64,000 nt of DNA. Source: Chitinophaga cymbidii (GTDB taxonomy: Bacteria > Bacteroidota > Bacteroidia > Chitinophagales > Chitinophagaceae). The stretch is from contig NZ_BKAU01000007.1 of NCBI RefSeq assembly GCF_007992715.1, forward strand, positions 246,181-310,180, in the 5' to 3' direction. The position numbers and the translations under genes are program-made. The notes below the pieces were generated by a model. It was not told where the DNA came from. It was given only the letters and a program-made list of their open reading frames with translations, and did not search any database. Positions 27,046 to 34,683 of the stretch are shown here, piece by piece; the first letter of the stretch is position 1; each line of letters begins with the position of its first letter.

Positions 27046-28268
27046 TGCTCATCAGAATCCTGCTATGCTGCTTCCTGCTGCCGCATGCCTTGCATGCCGC
27101 CGTTATCAGAATGGGGCCTTCAGCGCTGCTGCAAACCGTTGCCGATAAAGCACAACCCGGCGATACGATACTCGTGGCCGCTGGGCTTTACCCGCAGCAC
27201 GACATCATCATCCGCAAACCGCTGACCATCATCGGTGAAAACTACCCCGTGTTTGACGGCGGGAAGCAATACCAGGTATTCATCGTCACCGCTGAAAACG
27301 TGCGCATCCAGGGCATTACCGTGCAGCACACCGGGCGCAGCAGCCTGGTAGACATGGCAGGCATCAGGCTGCAGAACGTATCCGGCGCCGTTATACAGAA
27401 CTGCCGCTTCCTCGAAACCACCTACGCGGTGTACATCCAGCACAGCAGGCATTGCACCGTCACCGGCAACCAGATCAAAGCGTCCGCCACGGACGAGCTG
27501 CAGTCCGGCAACGGCATCCACGCCTGGAAGTCGGACAGCCTGCTGATCAAAGGGAACACCATTGCAGGGCACCGGGACGGCATCTATTTCGAGTTTGTGA
27601 CCGGCTCTTCCATCCTCCATAATGTTTCGTATAACAATATCCGTTATGGCCTGCATTTCATGTTCTCCCACCACGATACCTACAGCCATAACACCTTCCG
27701 CAACAACGGCGCGGGCGTGGCGGTGATGTACACCAAAGACGTGACCATGACCGCGAATACTTTTTACCACAACTGGGGCGACGCTTCCTACGGCATCCTG
27801 CTGAAAGACATTTCAGACAGCCGCATTACCGGCAACCGCTTCTCCAAAAATACCATCGGCATCTTCATGGAAGGCAGCAGCCGCATCCACATCTCCCGCA
27901 ACGAATTTTCCTCCAACGGATGGGCCATGCGCGTGCAGGCCAGCTGCGAAGCGAATGTGATAGAGCAGAACAATTTCGTTGATAATTCTTTCGATGTGGC
28001 CACCAACGGTACCATGATGCTGAATACTTTCCGCGGCAACTACTGGGACAAGTACGAGGGATACGACCTGAACCGGGACGGCACGGGCGATGTGCCCTAT
28101 CATCCCGTGAGCGTTTATTCCATCCTTTCTGAAAGAATCCCCGCCACCATGATCCTCTACCGCAGCTTTCTGACGAATATCATGGACCAGGCGGAAAAAG
28201 TAATGCCCTCCATCATCCCCGACCAGTTGCGCGACGATGCGCCGAAAACGAAAAAATGGAAATTATGA
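27045..28268 (+). CDS. nosD: NosD periplasmic beta-helix maturation protein
   Basis: The 407-residue protein has a short signal peptide (LLCCFLLPHALHA). It then has many right-handed beta-helix/CASH repeats, for example NVRIQGITVQHTGRS, SLLIKGNTIAGHRDGIYFEF and HDTYSHNTFRNNGAGVAVMY. It ends with NYWDKYEGYDLNRDGTGDVPYHPV, a motif shared by NosD proteins. With NosF and NosY it forms the ABC-type system needed to build the CuZ sulfide-bridged cluster of NosZ. Its ATG shares one base with the nosL stop. It is full length for the family. Confidence 0.95.
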   Translation: MLIRILLCCFLLPHALHAAVIRMGPSALLQTVADKAQPGDTILVAAGLYPQHDIIIRKPLTIIGENYPVFDGGKQYQVFIVTAENVRIQGITVQHTGRSSLVDMAGIRLQNVSGAVIQNCRFLETTYAVYIQHSRHCTVTGNQIKASATDELQSGNGIHAWKSDSLLIKGNTIAGHRDGIYFEFVTGSSILHNVSYNNIRYGLHFMFSHHDTYSHNTFRNNGAGVAVMYTKDVTMTANTFYHNWGDASYGILLKDISDSRITGNRFSKNTIGIFMEGSSRIHISRNEFSSNGWAMRVQASCEANVIEQNNFVDNSFDVATNGTMMLNTFRGNYWDKYEGYDLNRDGTGDVPYHPVSVYSILSERIPATMILYRSFLTNIMDQAEKVMPSIIPDQLRDDAPKTKKWKL

Positions 28269-28984
28269 TCCGGATAGAAAAGCTGACCAAATCTTTCGGC
28301 AAATTCAAGGCATTGGACAACATCAGCCTGCACCTGGAAAAGGGACAGGCCGTGTCGCTGCTCGGTCCCAACGGCTCCGGCAAGACCACACTGATCAAGT
28401 CCATCCTCGGGCTGGTGGTTCCCGGGAAAGGCAGCATTACGATCAATGGCCGTCTTGTCAGCAAGGACGAAAGCTACCGCGCCGGCATCGGCTACATGCC
28501 GCAGATCGGGCGTTATCCGGATAATATGACCATTGAGCAGGTCATCCGCATGGTCCGCGACATCCGGAAAGATCCGGCAGACTGTGATGAAGAGTTGTAC
28601 TTCCGCTTTGGCCTGAACAAGGTCCGGCACAAGAAAATGCGCACGCTCTCCGGCGGCACCCGTCAGAAAGTAAGCGCCAGCCTCGCCTTCCTGTTCTCTC
28701 CCGATATTTATATTCTCGATGAGCCAACCGCGGGGCTTGACCCGGTAGCCAATGAAATACTGAAAGACAAGATCGCGGCTGAATGCGCCCGGGGCAAGCT
28801 GGTGCTGATCACCTCCCACGTGCTCAGCGACCTGGACGGCCTCACCAGCCACATCATTTACCTGCAGGACGGCAGGCTCATGTTCCATGAAAGCGTGGAG
28901 CAATTGCAGGCGCGAACGGGCGAGCGAAAGCTCAACAAGATCATCGCCAGTATCCTCGAAAAACAAAACCTGATCACATGCTGA
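28265..28984 (+). CDS. nosF: NosF ABC-transporter ATPase
   Basis: All ATPase elements are visible: Walker A GPNGSGKTTLIK, a Q-loop near YMPQIGRYPDNMTIEQ, signature LSGGTRQKVSASLAF, Walker B DIYILDEPTAGLDP and the switch histidine in LVLITSHVLSDLDG. The chosen ATG (MIRIEKLTKSFGKF) overlaps the nosD stop as ATGA, like other junctions in this operon; an ATG three codons upstream is also possible. Working with NosY, it energises NosD-dependent CuZ assembly of nitrous oxide reductase. It is about 239 residues long, somewhat shorter than many NosF proteins. Confidence 0.94.
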   Translation: MIRIEKLTKSFGKFKALDNISLHLEKGQAVSLLGPNGSGKTTLIKSILGLVVPGKGSITINGRLVSKDESYRAGIGYMPQIGRYPDNMTIEQVIRMVRDIRKDPADCDEELYFRFGLNKVRHKKMRTLSGGTRQKVSASLAFLFSPDIYILDEPTAGLDPVANEILKDKIAAECARGKLVLITSHVLSDLDGLTSHIIYLQDGRLMFHESVEQLQARTGERKLNKIIASILEKQNLITC

Positions 28985-29745
28985 CCGTAAGTAAATATGT
29001 ATTCCTCGACCTGCTGAAGAACAGGTCCATACTCGTGTATTCGATCGTGCTGGCGGTATTGTCCTTTACCCTGCTGGGGCTAAGCGGCGGCAGCGCCAAA
29101 GGGTTGCTGAGCCTGCTGAACATTACGCTGCTTTTTGTGCCGGTGATCACTACACTTTTTGCGACCATTTACTTCTTTAACTCGCTGGAGTTTATTGAGC
29201 TGCTGCTGTCCCAGCCGGTGAAACGGACGGGCATCCTTTTGTCGGAATACGCGGGCATGGCCCTGTCGCTGGCCGCTGCGTTCATACTGGGCGTTGGCCT
29301 GCCGCTGCTGATCATGGTGCCGGTGGCCGCATCTTTCATGCTGGTGTTGACGGGCGTATTGCTGACGTTTATCTTTACTTCCGTGGCGCTCCTGATCTTT
29401 GTACTGTCGAAAGACAAGACGCGGGGGATCGGCGCGGCGATCATCGTGTCATTGTTCTTTACGTTGTTGTTCGATGGATTGATGATGGCGTTTATTTTCA
29501 CCTTCAGCGACTATCCGATAGACCGTGCACTGGTGGGCATCATGAGCTTCAACCCGGTGGACCTGGCGAGAGTATTGATGTTGTTACAGCTGGATGTGGC
29601 GGTGTTGATGGGATATTCCGGGGCCTTATTCAAGGAGTTCCTGGGCTCGGCCACCGGCAGCATTTATTCCGTGGCCTGTATGATATGCTGGGCCGTGGCG
29701 CCTTTGCTGCTGGCGATCCGCGTGTTCCGGAAAAAAGACCTGTGA
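28978..29745 (+). CDS. nosY: NosY ABC-transporter permease
   Basis: The 255-residue protein has six predicted transmembrane helices starting with YVFLDLLKNRSILVYSIVLAVLSF. The helix pair around VPVITTLFATIYFFNSLEFIELLLSQPVKR is the hallmark segment of NosY/ABC-2 permeases. It begins seven bases inside nosF and completes the nosZ-nosL-nosD-nosF-nosY set. It probably exports a sulfur species for the CuZ centre. The last 82 bases of the gene overlap the end of the convergent membrane protein gene. Confidence 0.94.
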   Translation: MLTVSKYVFLDLLKNRSILVYSIVLAVLSFTLLGLSGGSAKGLLSLLNITLLFVPVITTLFATIYFFNSLEFIELLLSQPVKRTGILLSEYAGMALSLAAAFILGVGLPLLIMVPVAASFMLVLTGVLLTFIFTSVALLIFVLSKDKTRGIGAAIIVSLFFTLLFDGLMMAFIFTFSDYPIDRALVGIMSFNPVDLARVLMLLQLDVAVLMGYSGALFKEFLGSATGSIYSVACMICWAVAPLLLAIRVFRKKDL

Positions 29746-30842
29746 CAAAGCAGCAGTGCGCCAACTGCTAAAAGGACCGATGCAGCCAGCAGCAACCAGG
29801 GATAAACATTGTTATACCGCAGGCCCTGCGCGAACAATGCCACTTCGTTCATTACCACACCGGCAACAAACACGGCCATCCCGTTACCCGCAGGCAGTCT
29901 GAAATGCGATAACAGGTACAGCGTTACAAACCCCAGCAGCACCAGGTGCAGGTATCCGATGATTACCGGCCGGTTGAAGAAAACGAAATCCCCCACCCCC
30001 GGAATCACCGTACACGCCTGCAATACCTGCTTCAATACGAAACACCCCAGCGCCACCTTCGCCAGCCATGGCAAACCCGCGATCCTCATGCGCATAAAGG
30101 GTGTCAGTCCACCGATCAGCAACACGCTTCCCACCATAGCGATGATATAGACAATGATTCCCGGCGCATGCCAGAGCCAGGTGAGGCAAACGGTGGGCAG
30201 TACAGACAGCAAGAGCCAGTTCACAAACTGCCGGTTATCCACTTTATACCGGTGAAACAGCAGCGCAAAGATGGCCGGCGTAAAGAACCCGCTGTACTGC
30301 AAATGCAGGTAACCATAGATCGCATCATTGTACAACACTGGGTTATGCGTGCCGGTCGCCATAAGAATAGCCAGCGTAAAAGGGCCGAGCGATGAAAGCA
30401 CCAGAAACCCCAACGCCCCCTTTACCAGGAGGCGGACGGAGCGGCTAACAGCCGCATGCCGGAGATCTTTAATAAACGTATAGGCGAATCCGTAAGTGCA
30501 GGTGATGAACAGCATGGAAAACGGGATGGAAACCGGCCCGTACCCCTGGAACGGAAAGCTCAGCAACATGCCTACAGAAGTGAGCAGCAGGCCGGACAAC
30601 CACCATTTGTACACAGGCCGGTGAACAAGCAGCTCGCCTGTCATCCAGGCCGCCAGCGCCAACGTCACCCATCCCCCGAAGGCAAAATGCGAATGGGCAT
30701 GCAAAACAAACTTATACTCCACAAAAGGTATGGGAAACAGCTGAACGGAGCGAAGGAGCACGCCCAGCACGGCAACAACAAAGAGATTGATCAAAGTGAT
30801 GCCTGTCCATCTGTTCAATTGGATCGTTCTTTCCGCTATCAT
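29664..30842 (-). CDS. Histidine-rich polytopic membrane protein of a nitrogen-oxide locus
   Basis: I do not recognise a named family. The 392-residue protein is almost entirely hydrophobic with about 11-12 transmembrane helices. Conserved-looking histidines lie at helix ends: HAHSHFAFGGW (His48, His50, His52), YGYLHLQYSGFF (His180), TWLWHAPG (His225) and GYLHLVLLGF (His299). This layout is reminiscent of haem-copper oxidase/NO reductase subunit I or NnrS-like haem proteins, but the residue pattern does not match either fully. It lies in one operon with the NsrR-like regulator (four-base ATGA overlap) and convergent to nosY, so a role in NO or N2O metabolism is likely. Its last 27 codons overlap nosY on the other strand. 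Confidence 0.7.
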   Translation of the reverse strand: MIAERTIQLNRWTGITLINLFVVAVLGVLLRSVQLFPIPFVEYKFVLHAHSHFAFGGWVTLALAAWMTGELLVHRPVYKWWLSGLLLTSVGMLLSFPFQGYGPVSIPFSMLFITCTYGFAYTFIKDLRHAAVSRSVRLLVKGALGFLVLSSLGPFTLAILMATGTHNPVLYNDAIYGYLHLQYSGFFTPAIFALLFHRYKVDNRQFVNWLLLSVLPTVCLTWLWHAPGIIVYIIAMVGSVLLIGGLTPFMRMRIAGLPWLAKVALGCFVLKQVLQACTVIPGVGDFVFFNRPVIIGYLHLVLLGFVTLYLLSHFRLPAGNGMAVFVAGVVMNEVALFAQGLRYNNVYPWLLLAASVLLAVGALLLCHRSFFRNTRIASSKGATAQHIIQATE

Positions 30843-31291
30843 TTCTTTTTCACGAGCCGGTTATTGATCACCAGTTTGCCTTTGCCGGTTTCTTCGGCGA
30901 GGCTCTGGATCGTTGTTTTCTCGAACATCTGCTTCAGCTGCACCTTGATGGAACGGTATTGCTCGTGCATGGGGCATGGCCTGCTTTCGGAGCATTCCTT
31001 GAGGCCCAGCACGCATTTGGTAATGATCCCGTCCTCCCCCACTGCCTCGAGCACCGCCCGCACCGGCAGTTTCCGGGCCGCATCCGTGAGGTAGAAACCG
31101 CCGTTGGGCCCGCGCACGGAACTTACAACGCGGTTATTCTTCGTCAGCAGCTGCATGATCTTCGCGGTGAAATACTGCGGAGAATCAATAGCCGTGGCGA
31201 TCTCGTCAATCCCCAGCTTGTTGTCTACCGAGCCTTTTAAAGCAATGTAAATGGTAGCCCTGAGCGCATATTCCGCAGATTTTGAAAGCAT
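30839..31291 (-). CDS. Rrf2-family transcriptional regulator, NsrR-like
   Basis: The 150-residue protein has the Rrf2 winged helix (MLSKSAEYALRATIYIALKG, YFTAKIMQLLTKNNRVVSSV, GPNGGFYLT). Three cysteines, Cys93, Cys100 and Cys106, lie in TKCVLGLKECSESRPCPMHE. Their spacing closely resembles the Fe-S cluster ligands of NsrR, the nitric oxide sensor. It is therefore a likely NO-responsive repressor of this region, possibly of the nos cluster and the hemerythrin gene. It is the first gene of a two-gene unit with the membrane protein. An IscR-like role is less likely, given the context. Confidence 0.9.
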   Translation of the reverse strand: MLSKSAEYALRATIYIALKGSVDNKLGIDEIATAIDSPQYFTAKIMQLLTKNNRVVSSVRGPNGGFYLTDAARKLPVRAVLEAVGEDGIITKCVLGLKECSESRPCPMHEQYRSIKVQLKQMFEKTTIQSLAEETGKGKLVINNRLVKKK

Positions 31292-31320
31292 ATGTTGTTA
31301 GCGATTTGCCTGCAAAATAA

Positions 31321-31746
31321 TCATAAAACCCATTCCGCATAGGAGTCCGCCGTTTCGTACAGCTTCAGCTTCGCCAGCGCAATGCCTGCCGGCAGCTTTT
31401 CCCGGATGGCGTTGCGGACGAAAAGCAGGAGGTTTTCGGCGGAGGGTTCCGCTTCCAGCACCAGCAGGTTCTCCTGCCGCAGGATGCCCGGATTTGCGGC
31501 CAGGTAATCTCCTGACAGCAACAACTGATGGTCCAGCCGCCGGATCACCGCCTCTTTCACCAGCTTCTTCAATTCCTTGAAATCGATCAGCATGCCGGCG
31601 CCCGGCAAATAGCCCTCCTGTTCCCGCTCCTGCCGTACCGTTACATGCAGCTGATAAGAATGGCCGTGAACATGGCGGCACGCCCCGGCATGCCCCTGCA
31701 GGGCATGCGCCATTTCGAAACGGAAGATCTTTGTAACCTGTAACAT
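31321..31746 (-). CDS. 6-pyruvoyl-tetrahydropterin synthase/QueD family protein
   Basis: The 141-residue protein has the zinc-binding histidines of the family (EMAHALQGH and RHVHGHSY), the catalytic cysteine in GACRHVHGH, and LDHQLLL. A later glutamate, probably in AEPSAENLLLF, would anchor the pterin. QueD converts dihydroneopterin triphosphate to 6-carboxytetrahydropterin in queuosine synthesis. Other queuosine genes are not in the window, so a different pterin product cannot be excluded. It is divergently transcribed from the hemerythrin gene; 29 nt separate its stop from the Rrf2 start. Confidence 0.9.
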   Translation of the reverse strand: MLQVTKIFRFEMAHALQGHAGACRHVHGHSYQLHVTVRQEREQEGYLPGAGMLIDFKELKKLVKEAVIRRLDHQLLLSGDYLAANPGILRQENLLVLEAEPSAENLLLFVRNAIREKLPAGIALAKLKLYETADSYAEWVL

Positions 31747-31766
31747 TTTTCGTTCGCCGTTTTATG

Positions 31767-31814
31767 CAAAGTTAAAATAAATAAAGACAAGTATATCCTT
31801 TTATCTTAAATTTG
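31767..31814. promoter_or_regulatory. Divergent promoter region of queD-like and hemerythrin genes
   Basis: Two -7 boxes of the TAnnTTTG type face away from each other: TAACTTTG on the minus strand (31774-31767) and TAAATTTG on the plus strand (31807-31814). Neither has a perfect -33 TTTG at 19 nt. Confidence 0.55.
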
Positions 31815-31839
31815 CAGTATCACACAAAACTGTTTCGAC

Positions 31840-32325
31840 ATGAAACAACACACGCCCATCAAGCGGCACCCGTCCCTCGTGGCTATATCCGCCGATCACC
31901 ACTTCGGCCTCCTGCTGGCCTGGAAGATAGAAGAAGGCTTGCGCCGCAGCATTGCTCCCGACCGTATCAGCCGTTATGTACTGTTCTATTTCGATAACGA
32001 TCTGCAACAGCATTTTCAGGAAGAAGAAACGTTGTTATTCAACCAGCTTCCGGCTGCCGATGAGTTCCGGAAGAGGGCCGAAACCGAGCATGGAACGCTC
32101 CGGGAACTGGCCACCAGCGTCCGCCAGCATCCGGAAGACACGGTGCTGCTGAAAGCATTTGCCGATACGCTGCGGTATCACATCCGTTTCGAAGAAAGAA
32201 CATTATTCAATCACCTGCAGGAAACACTGGCGCCTGCCGTGTTGGAGCAGGCGGCGATACAAACAAAGAATCGCGGGCCGGAGCTGGAAGCGCAGTGGGA
32301 CGACGAATTCTGGAAAAAAAGCTGA
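31840..32325 (+). CDS. Hemerythrin-like domain protein
   Basis: The 161-residue helical protein opens RHPSLVAISADHHFGLLLAW, with the HH pair typical of hemerythrin-like HHE domains. Helix motifs with further metal ligands follow: QQHFQEEETLLF, AETEHGTLREL and YHIRFEERTLFNHL. It should bind a di-iron centre and sense or hold O2, NO or peroxide in the cytoplasm. It is only 20 nt from the next gene, so both form one transcript driven by the divergent promoter. It is distinct from the RIC protein at the start of the nos cluster because it lacks the CC-containing N-terminal domain. Confidence 0.88.
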   Translation: MKQHTPIKRHPSLVAISADHHFGLLLAWKIEEGLRRSIAPDRISRYVLFYFDNDLQQHFQEEETLLFNQLPAADEFRKRAETEHGTLRELATSVRQHPEDTVLLKAFADTLRYHIRFEERTLFNHLQETLAPAVLEQAAIQTKNRGPELEAQWDDEFWKKS

Positions 32326-32345
32326 CGATATTTTAATCAATTCCT

Positions 32346-34088
32346 ATGCTGCATAAATTTCATATCCCTGTAATGGGACTGGCTTACACGATCGATAGTC
32401 CCGTTAAAGTGGCGCGCTTCGGCATTTCATCCGTGATCTCCATTATTGAAGACCGGCTGATAGAAATGATGCGAAGCCATTATTACCCGCAACTGAACGA
32501 GCCTTATCACGCTATTTCTTCCAAAGAGCCCGACTACCGCGCCCGGCGCATCACGGACTACCTGAACCTCGTCAACCGCATGGTGCAGGAACAGGTGGAA
32601 AGGCTACGGCAGGCCGCGTTTGAAGCGGGTTCGGAGATCGTAAAATATTTCGAGATGCTGCCGGATGACAGCCGGATAAAGCAGCTGTACCTGCAGATGA
32701 CCGGCACCGAAGATCCCGGTGCGCGCGCTTCTTTGCAGGAGCACCTGCGCGGGCAGATACGGCCGGGCAGCATCGATGTCAATATTATGACGAAGACGGA
32801 CAAAAACAATTATCATGCGGACGGCTCCCTTGTGGAAGACGGTTCCGATGCGGTCGCCGCGTTGAGAGGATACGTGAACAGCAACCTCGAAGGATCGTCG
32901 ATCGTGTTTTCCGCGGGCATGAACCCGCGCCTGTACAACTACCTTGAAAGATGCCGCCAGTTTGATGCGGACGAGAACGGCGCTTTCAGGAAAAAGATCA
33001 TCATCAAGGTAAGCGACTACCGCTCCGCGCTCATACAGGGAAAATACCTCGCCAAGAAAGGCATCTGGGTGAGCGAATTCAGGATCGAATCGGGATTGAA
33101 TTGCGGCGGCCATGCCTTTGCAACGGACGGCTACCTGATGGGGCCTATCCTGGAGGAGTTCCGGCATTTGAAGCAGGAGCTGGTGGACTCGCTGTTTTCA
33201 CTGTATACGGCGGCCCTTGCCAAAAGAGGCGCGCAGGTTCCCGCGGCGCCTCCCCCGCTGAGCATCTCAGCCCAGGGCGGCATCGGCAGCTATGCGGAGC
33301 AGCGCATGCTGCGCGAGCATTACGGCATGAGCAGCACCGGCTGGGGAACGCCGTTCCTGCTGGTTCCAGAAGCTACGACCGTGGATGCGCATACCTTGCA
33401 GCAGCTCTGTAAAGCCCGGAGAGAAGACGTGACGTTAAGCCATCATTCGCCCATGGGCGTGCGGTTCCATTACCTGAAAGGATTGAGCGGCGAAGCCGAA
33501 AGGCTGCAACGCATCCAGGATGGCAAGCCCGGCAGTCCCTGTACGGAAAAACATCTGTCATTCAACACAGAATTTACCGAAAAGCCCATCTGCACCGCTT
33601 CCATACAATACCAGCGGCTGAAGATCGCGCAGCTGAAAAAAAGCGATCTGCCGGCGGAGGAATACCAGGCGCAGCTGGAATATGTATTGGGCAAAGAATG
33701 CCTCTGCACGGGGCTCAGCAACGCGGCGGCCATTCAATACAACACAACGCTCGTCAAAAACCAGCGGGCGGTGACCGTTTGTCCCGGCCCGAACATCGCC
33801 TATTTCAACCGCGAAGTATCCTTGCAGGAAATGACGGACCATATCTATGGCCGCACCAATATTGTTGAAGACGAACGCAGGCCGCATATGTTCATCGCCG
33901 AGCTGCGGCTGTATATCACCTACTTCATGGAACAGCGGCAGGCGGACAAATCCCCGAAATACCTCGAAACATTCCGGGAAAACCTGCTGCAGGGCATTTC
34001 TTATTACCGCAACCTCCACGGTTCCGGCGTGATCCGCGACGAACATTTTTCAACGATGCTGGACGAAGCGGAGGCACAGATAAGATAG
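32346..34088 (+). CDS. Uncharacterised 580-residue protein with nitronate-monooxygenase-like motifs
   Basis: There is no confident name. Three motifs occur in the order seen in nitronate monooxygenase/PfaD-type FMN TIM barrels: an N-terminal strand HIPVMGLAYTIDSPVKVARF, then SGLNCGGHAF (Cys253, His256; compare the family EAGGH loop), then SAQGGIGSY and STGWGTPFLLVPEA (compare the family GGI and GTRFL phosphate-binding loops). Large differences exist: a helical insertion at about 35-140 and a cysteine-containing C-terminal half with Cys399, Cys416, CLCTGL (452-454) and Cys479, which could bind a metal or Fe-S cluster. It is soluble, with no signal peptide. It follows the hemerythrin gene by 20 nt inside a nitrogen-oxide region. 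A flavin-dependent redox enzyme is the best hypothesis. Confidence 0.6.
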   Translation: MLHKFHIPVMGLAYTIDSPVKVARFGISSVISIIEDRLIEMMRSHYYPQLNEPYHAISSKEPDYRARRITDYLNLVNRMVQEQVERLRQAAFEAGSEIVKYFEMLPDDSRIKQLYLQMTGTEDPGARASLQEHLRGQIRPGSIDVNIMTKTDKNNYHADGSLVEDGSDAVAALRGYVNSNLEGSSIVFSAGMNPRLYNYLERCRQFDADENGAFRKKIIIKVSDYRSALIQGKYLAKKGIWVSEFRIESGLNCGGHAFATDGYLMGPILEEFRHLKQELVDSLFSLYTAALAKRGAQVPAAPPPLSISAQGGIGSYAEQRMLREHYGMSSTGWGTPFLLVPEATTVDAHTLQQLCKARREDVTLSHHSPMGVRFHYLKGLSGEAERLQRIQDGKPGSPCTEKHLSFNTEFTEKPICTASIQYQRLKIAQLKKSDLPAEEYQAQLEYVLGKECLCTGLSNAAAIQYNTTLVKNQRAVTVCPGPNIAYFNREVSLQEMTDHIYGRTNIVEDERRPHMFIAELRLYITYFMEQRQADKSPKYLETFRENLLQGISYYRNLHGSGVIRDEHFSTMLDEAEAQIR

Positions 34089-34099
34089 CAAGAACCGGG

Positions 34100-34130
34100 T
34101 TTTTCACCGGCTTGCAATGGGCTAGTTTTG
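34100..34130 (+). promoter_or_regulatory. Probable promoter of the alkylation-repair cluster
   Basis: TTTT (34100-34103), 19 nt, then TAGTTTTG (34123-34130) is close to the Bacteroidota consensus and lies 20 nt before the ogt start. A weak hairpin GCAAG/CTTGC with inner CCGG pairs (34088-34115) overlaps it and begins at the preceding stop codon; it lacks a T tract, so termination there is uncertain. Confidence 0.5.
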
Positions 34131-34150
34131 TGTTATAAAATGAAGATATC

Positions 34151-34681
34151 ATGAAAACACAAATAGCTGTCATGCAACCGGAAGAGTACGCCACGCTTTC
34201 CATCCGGTACAGTTTCGGAACAACCTTGTTCGGGGAGGTATTGACCGCCTCCACATCCAGGGGCATTTGTTACATCGCATTTGCGGATAACGGGAAAGAT
34301 GCCGCCATCGCGGAGCTGCAGCAACATTTTCCGGCGGCCGCTTATCTGGAAGAAGAGGATGATCAGCATCGTATAGCCATTGCAGTAATCAACGGTAAAG
34401 ACGCCGCGGTGACGCTGCACGTGAAAGGAACGCCCTTCCGGCAACAGGTCTGGCGGAAGCTGCTGGCAGTGCCGAAAGGCGAGGTCATCTCCTATTCCGC
34501 GCTGGCGGGCGACAGCAGGGCTTCCCGTGCAACGGGCTCCGCGGTGGCCGCCAATCCCGTTGCCTGCCTGATCCCCTGCCACCGTGTGGTGAAGGCCAGC
34601 GGAGAAACAGGCCAATACCACTGGGGAAGCAGCCGCAAATCGGCGATGATCAAATGGGAAGCACAACAGGTAAACCGGTGA
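34151..34681 (+). CDS. ogt: Methylated-DNA--[protein]-cysteine S-methyltransferase (Ogt type)
   Basis: The 176-residue protein has the DNA-binding and active-site region of O6-alkylguanine-DNA alkyltransferases: GTPFRQQVWRKLLAVPKGEV, the helix RATGSAVAANPVA and the acceptor motif IPCHRVV, followed by GYHWG-like QYHWGS. The suicide reaction moves the alkyl group from guanine O6 to the cysteine. The next gene begins 2 nt after its stop. A second, related methyltransferase domain is encoded two genes downstream in the Ada-like protein; the two share GICYIAFAD/GICHMAFAD and are probably paralogues. Confidence 0.94.
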   Translation: MKTQIAVMQPEEYATLSIRYSFGTTLFGEVLTASTSRGICYIAFADNGKDAAIAELQQHFPAAAYLEEEDDQHRIAIAVINGKDAAVTLHVKGTPFRQQVWRKLLAVPKGEVISYSALAGDSRASRATGSAVAANPVACLIPCHRVVKASGETGQYHWGSSRKSAMIKWEAQQVNR

Positions 34682-34683
34682 TC

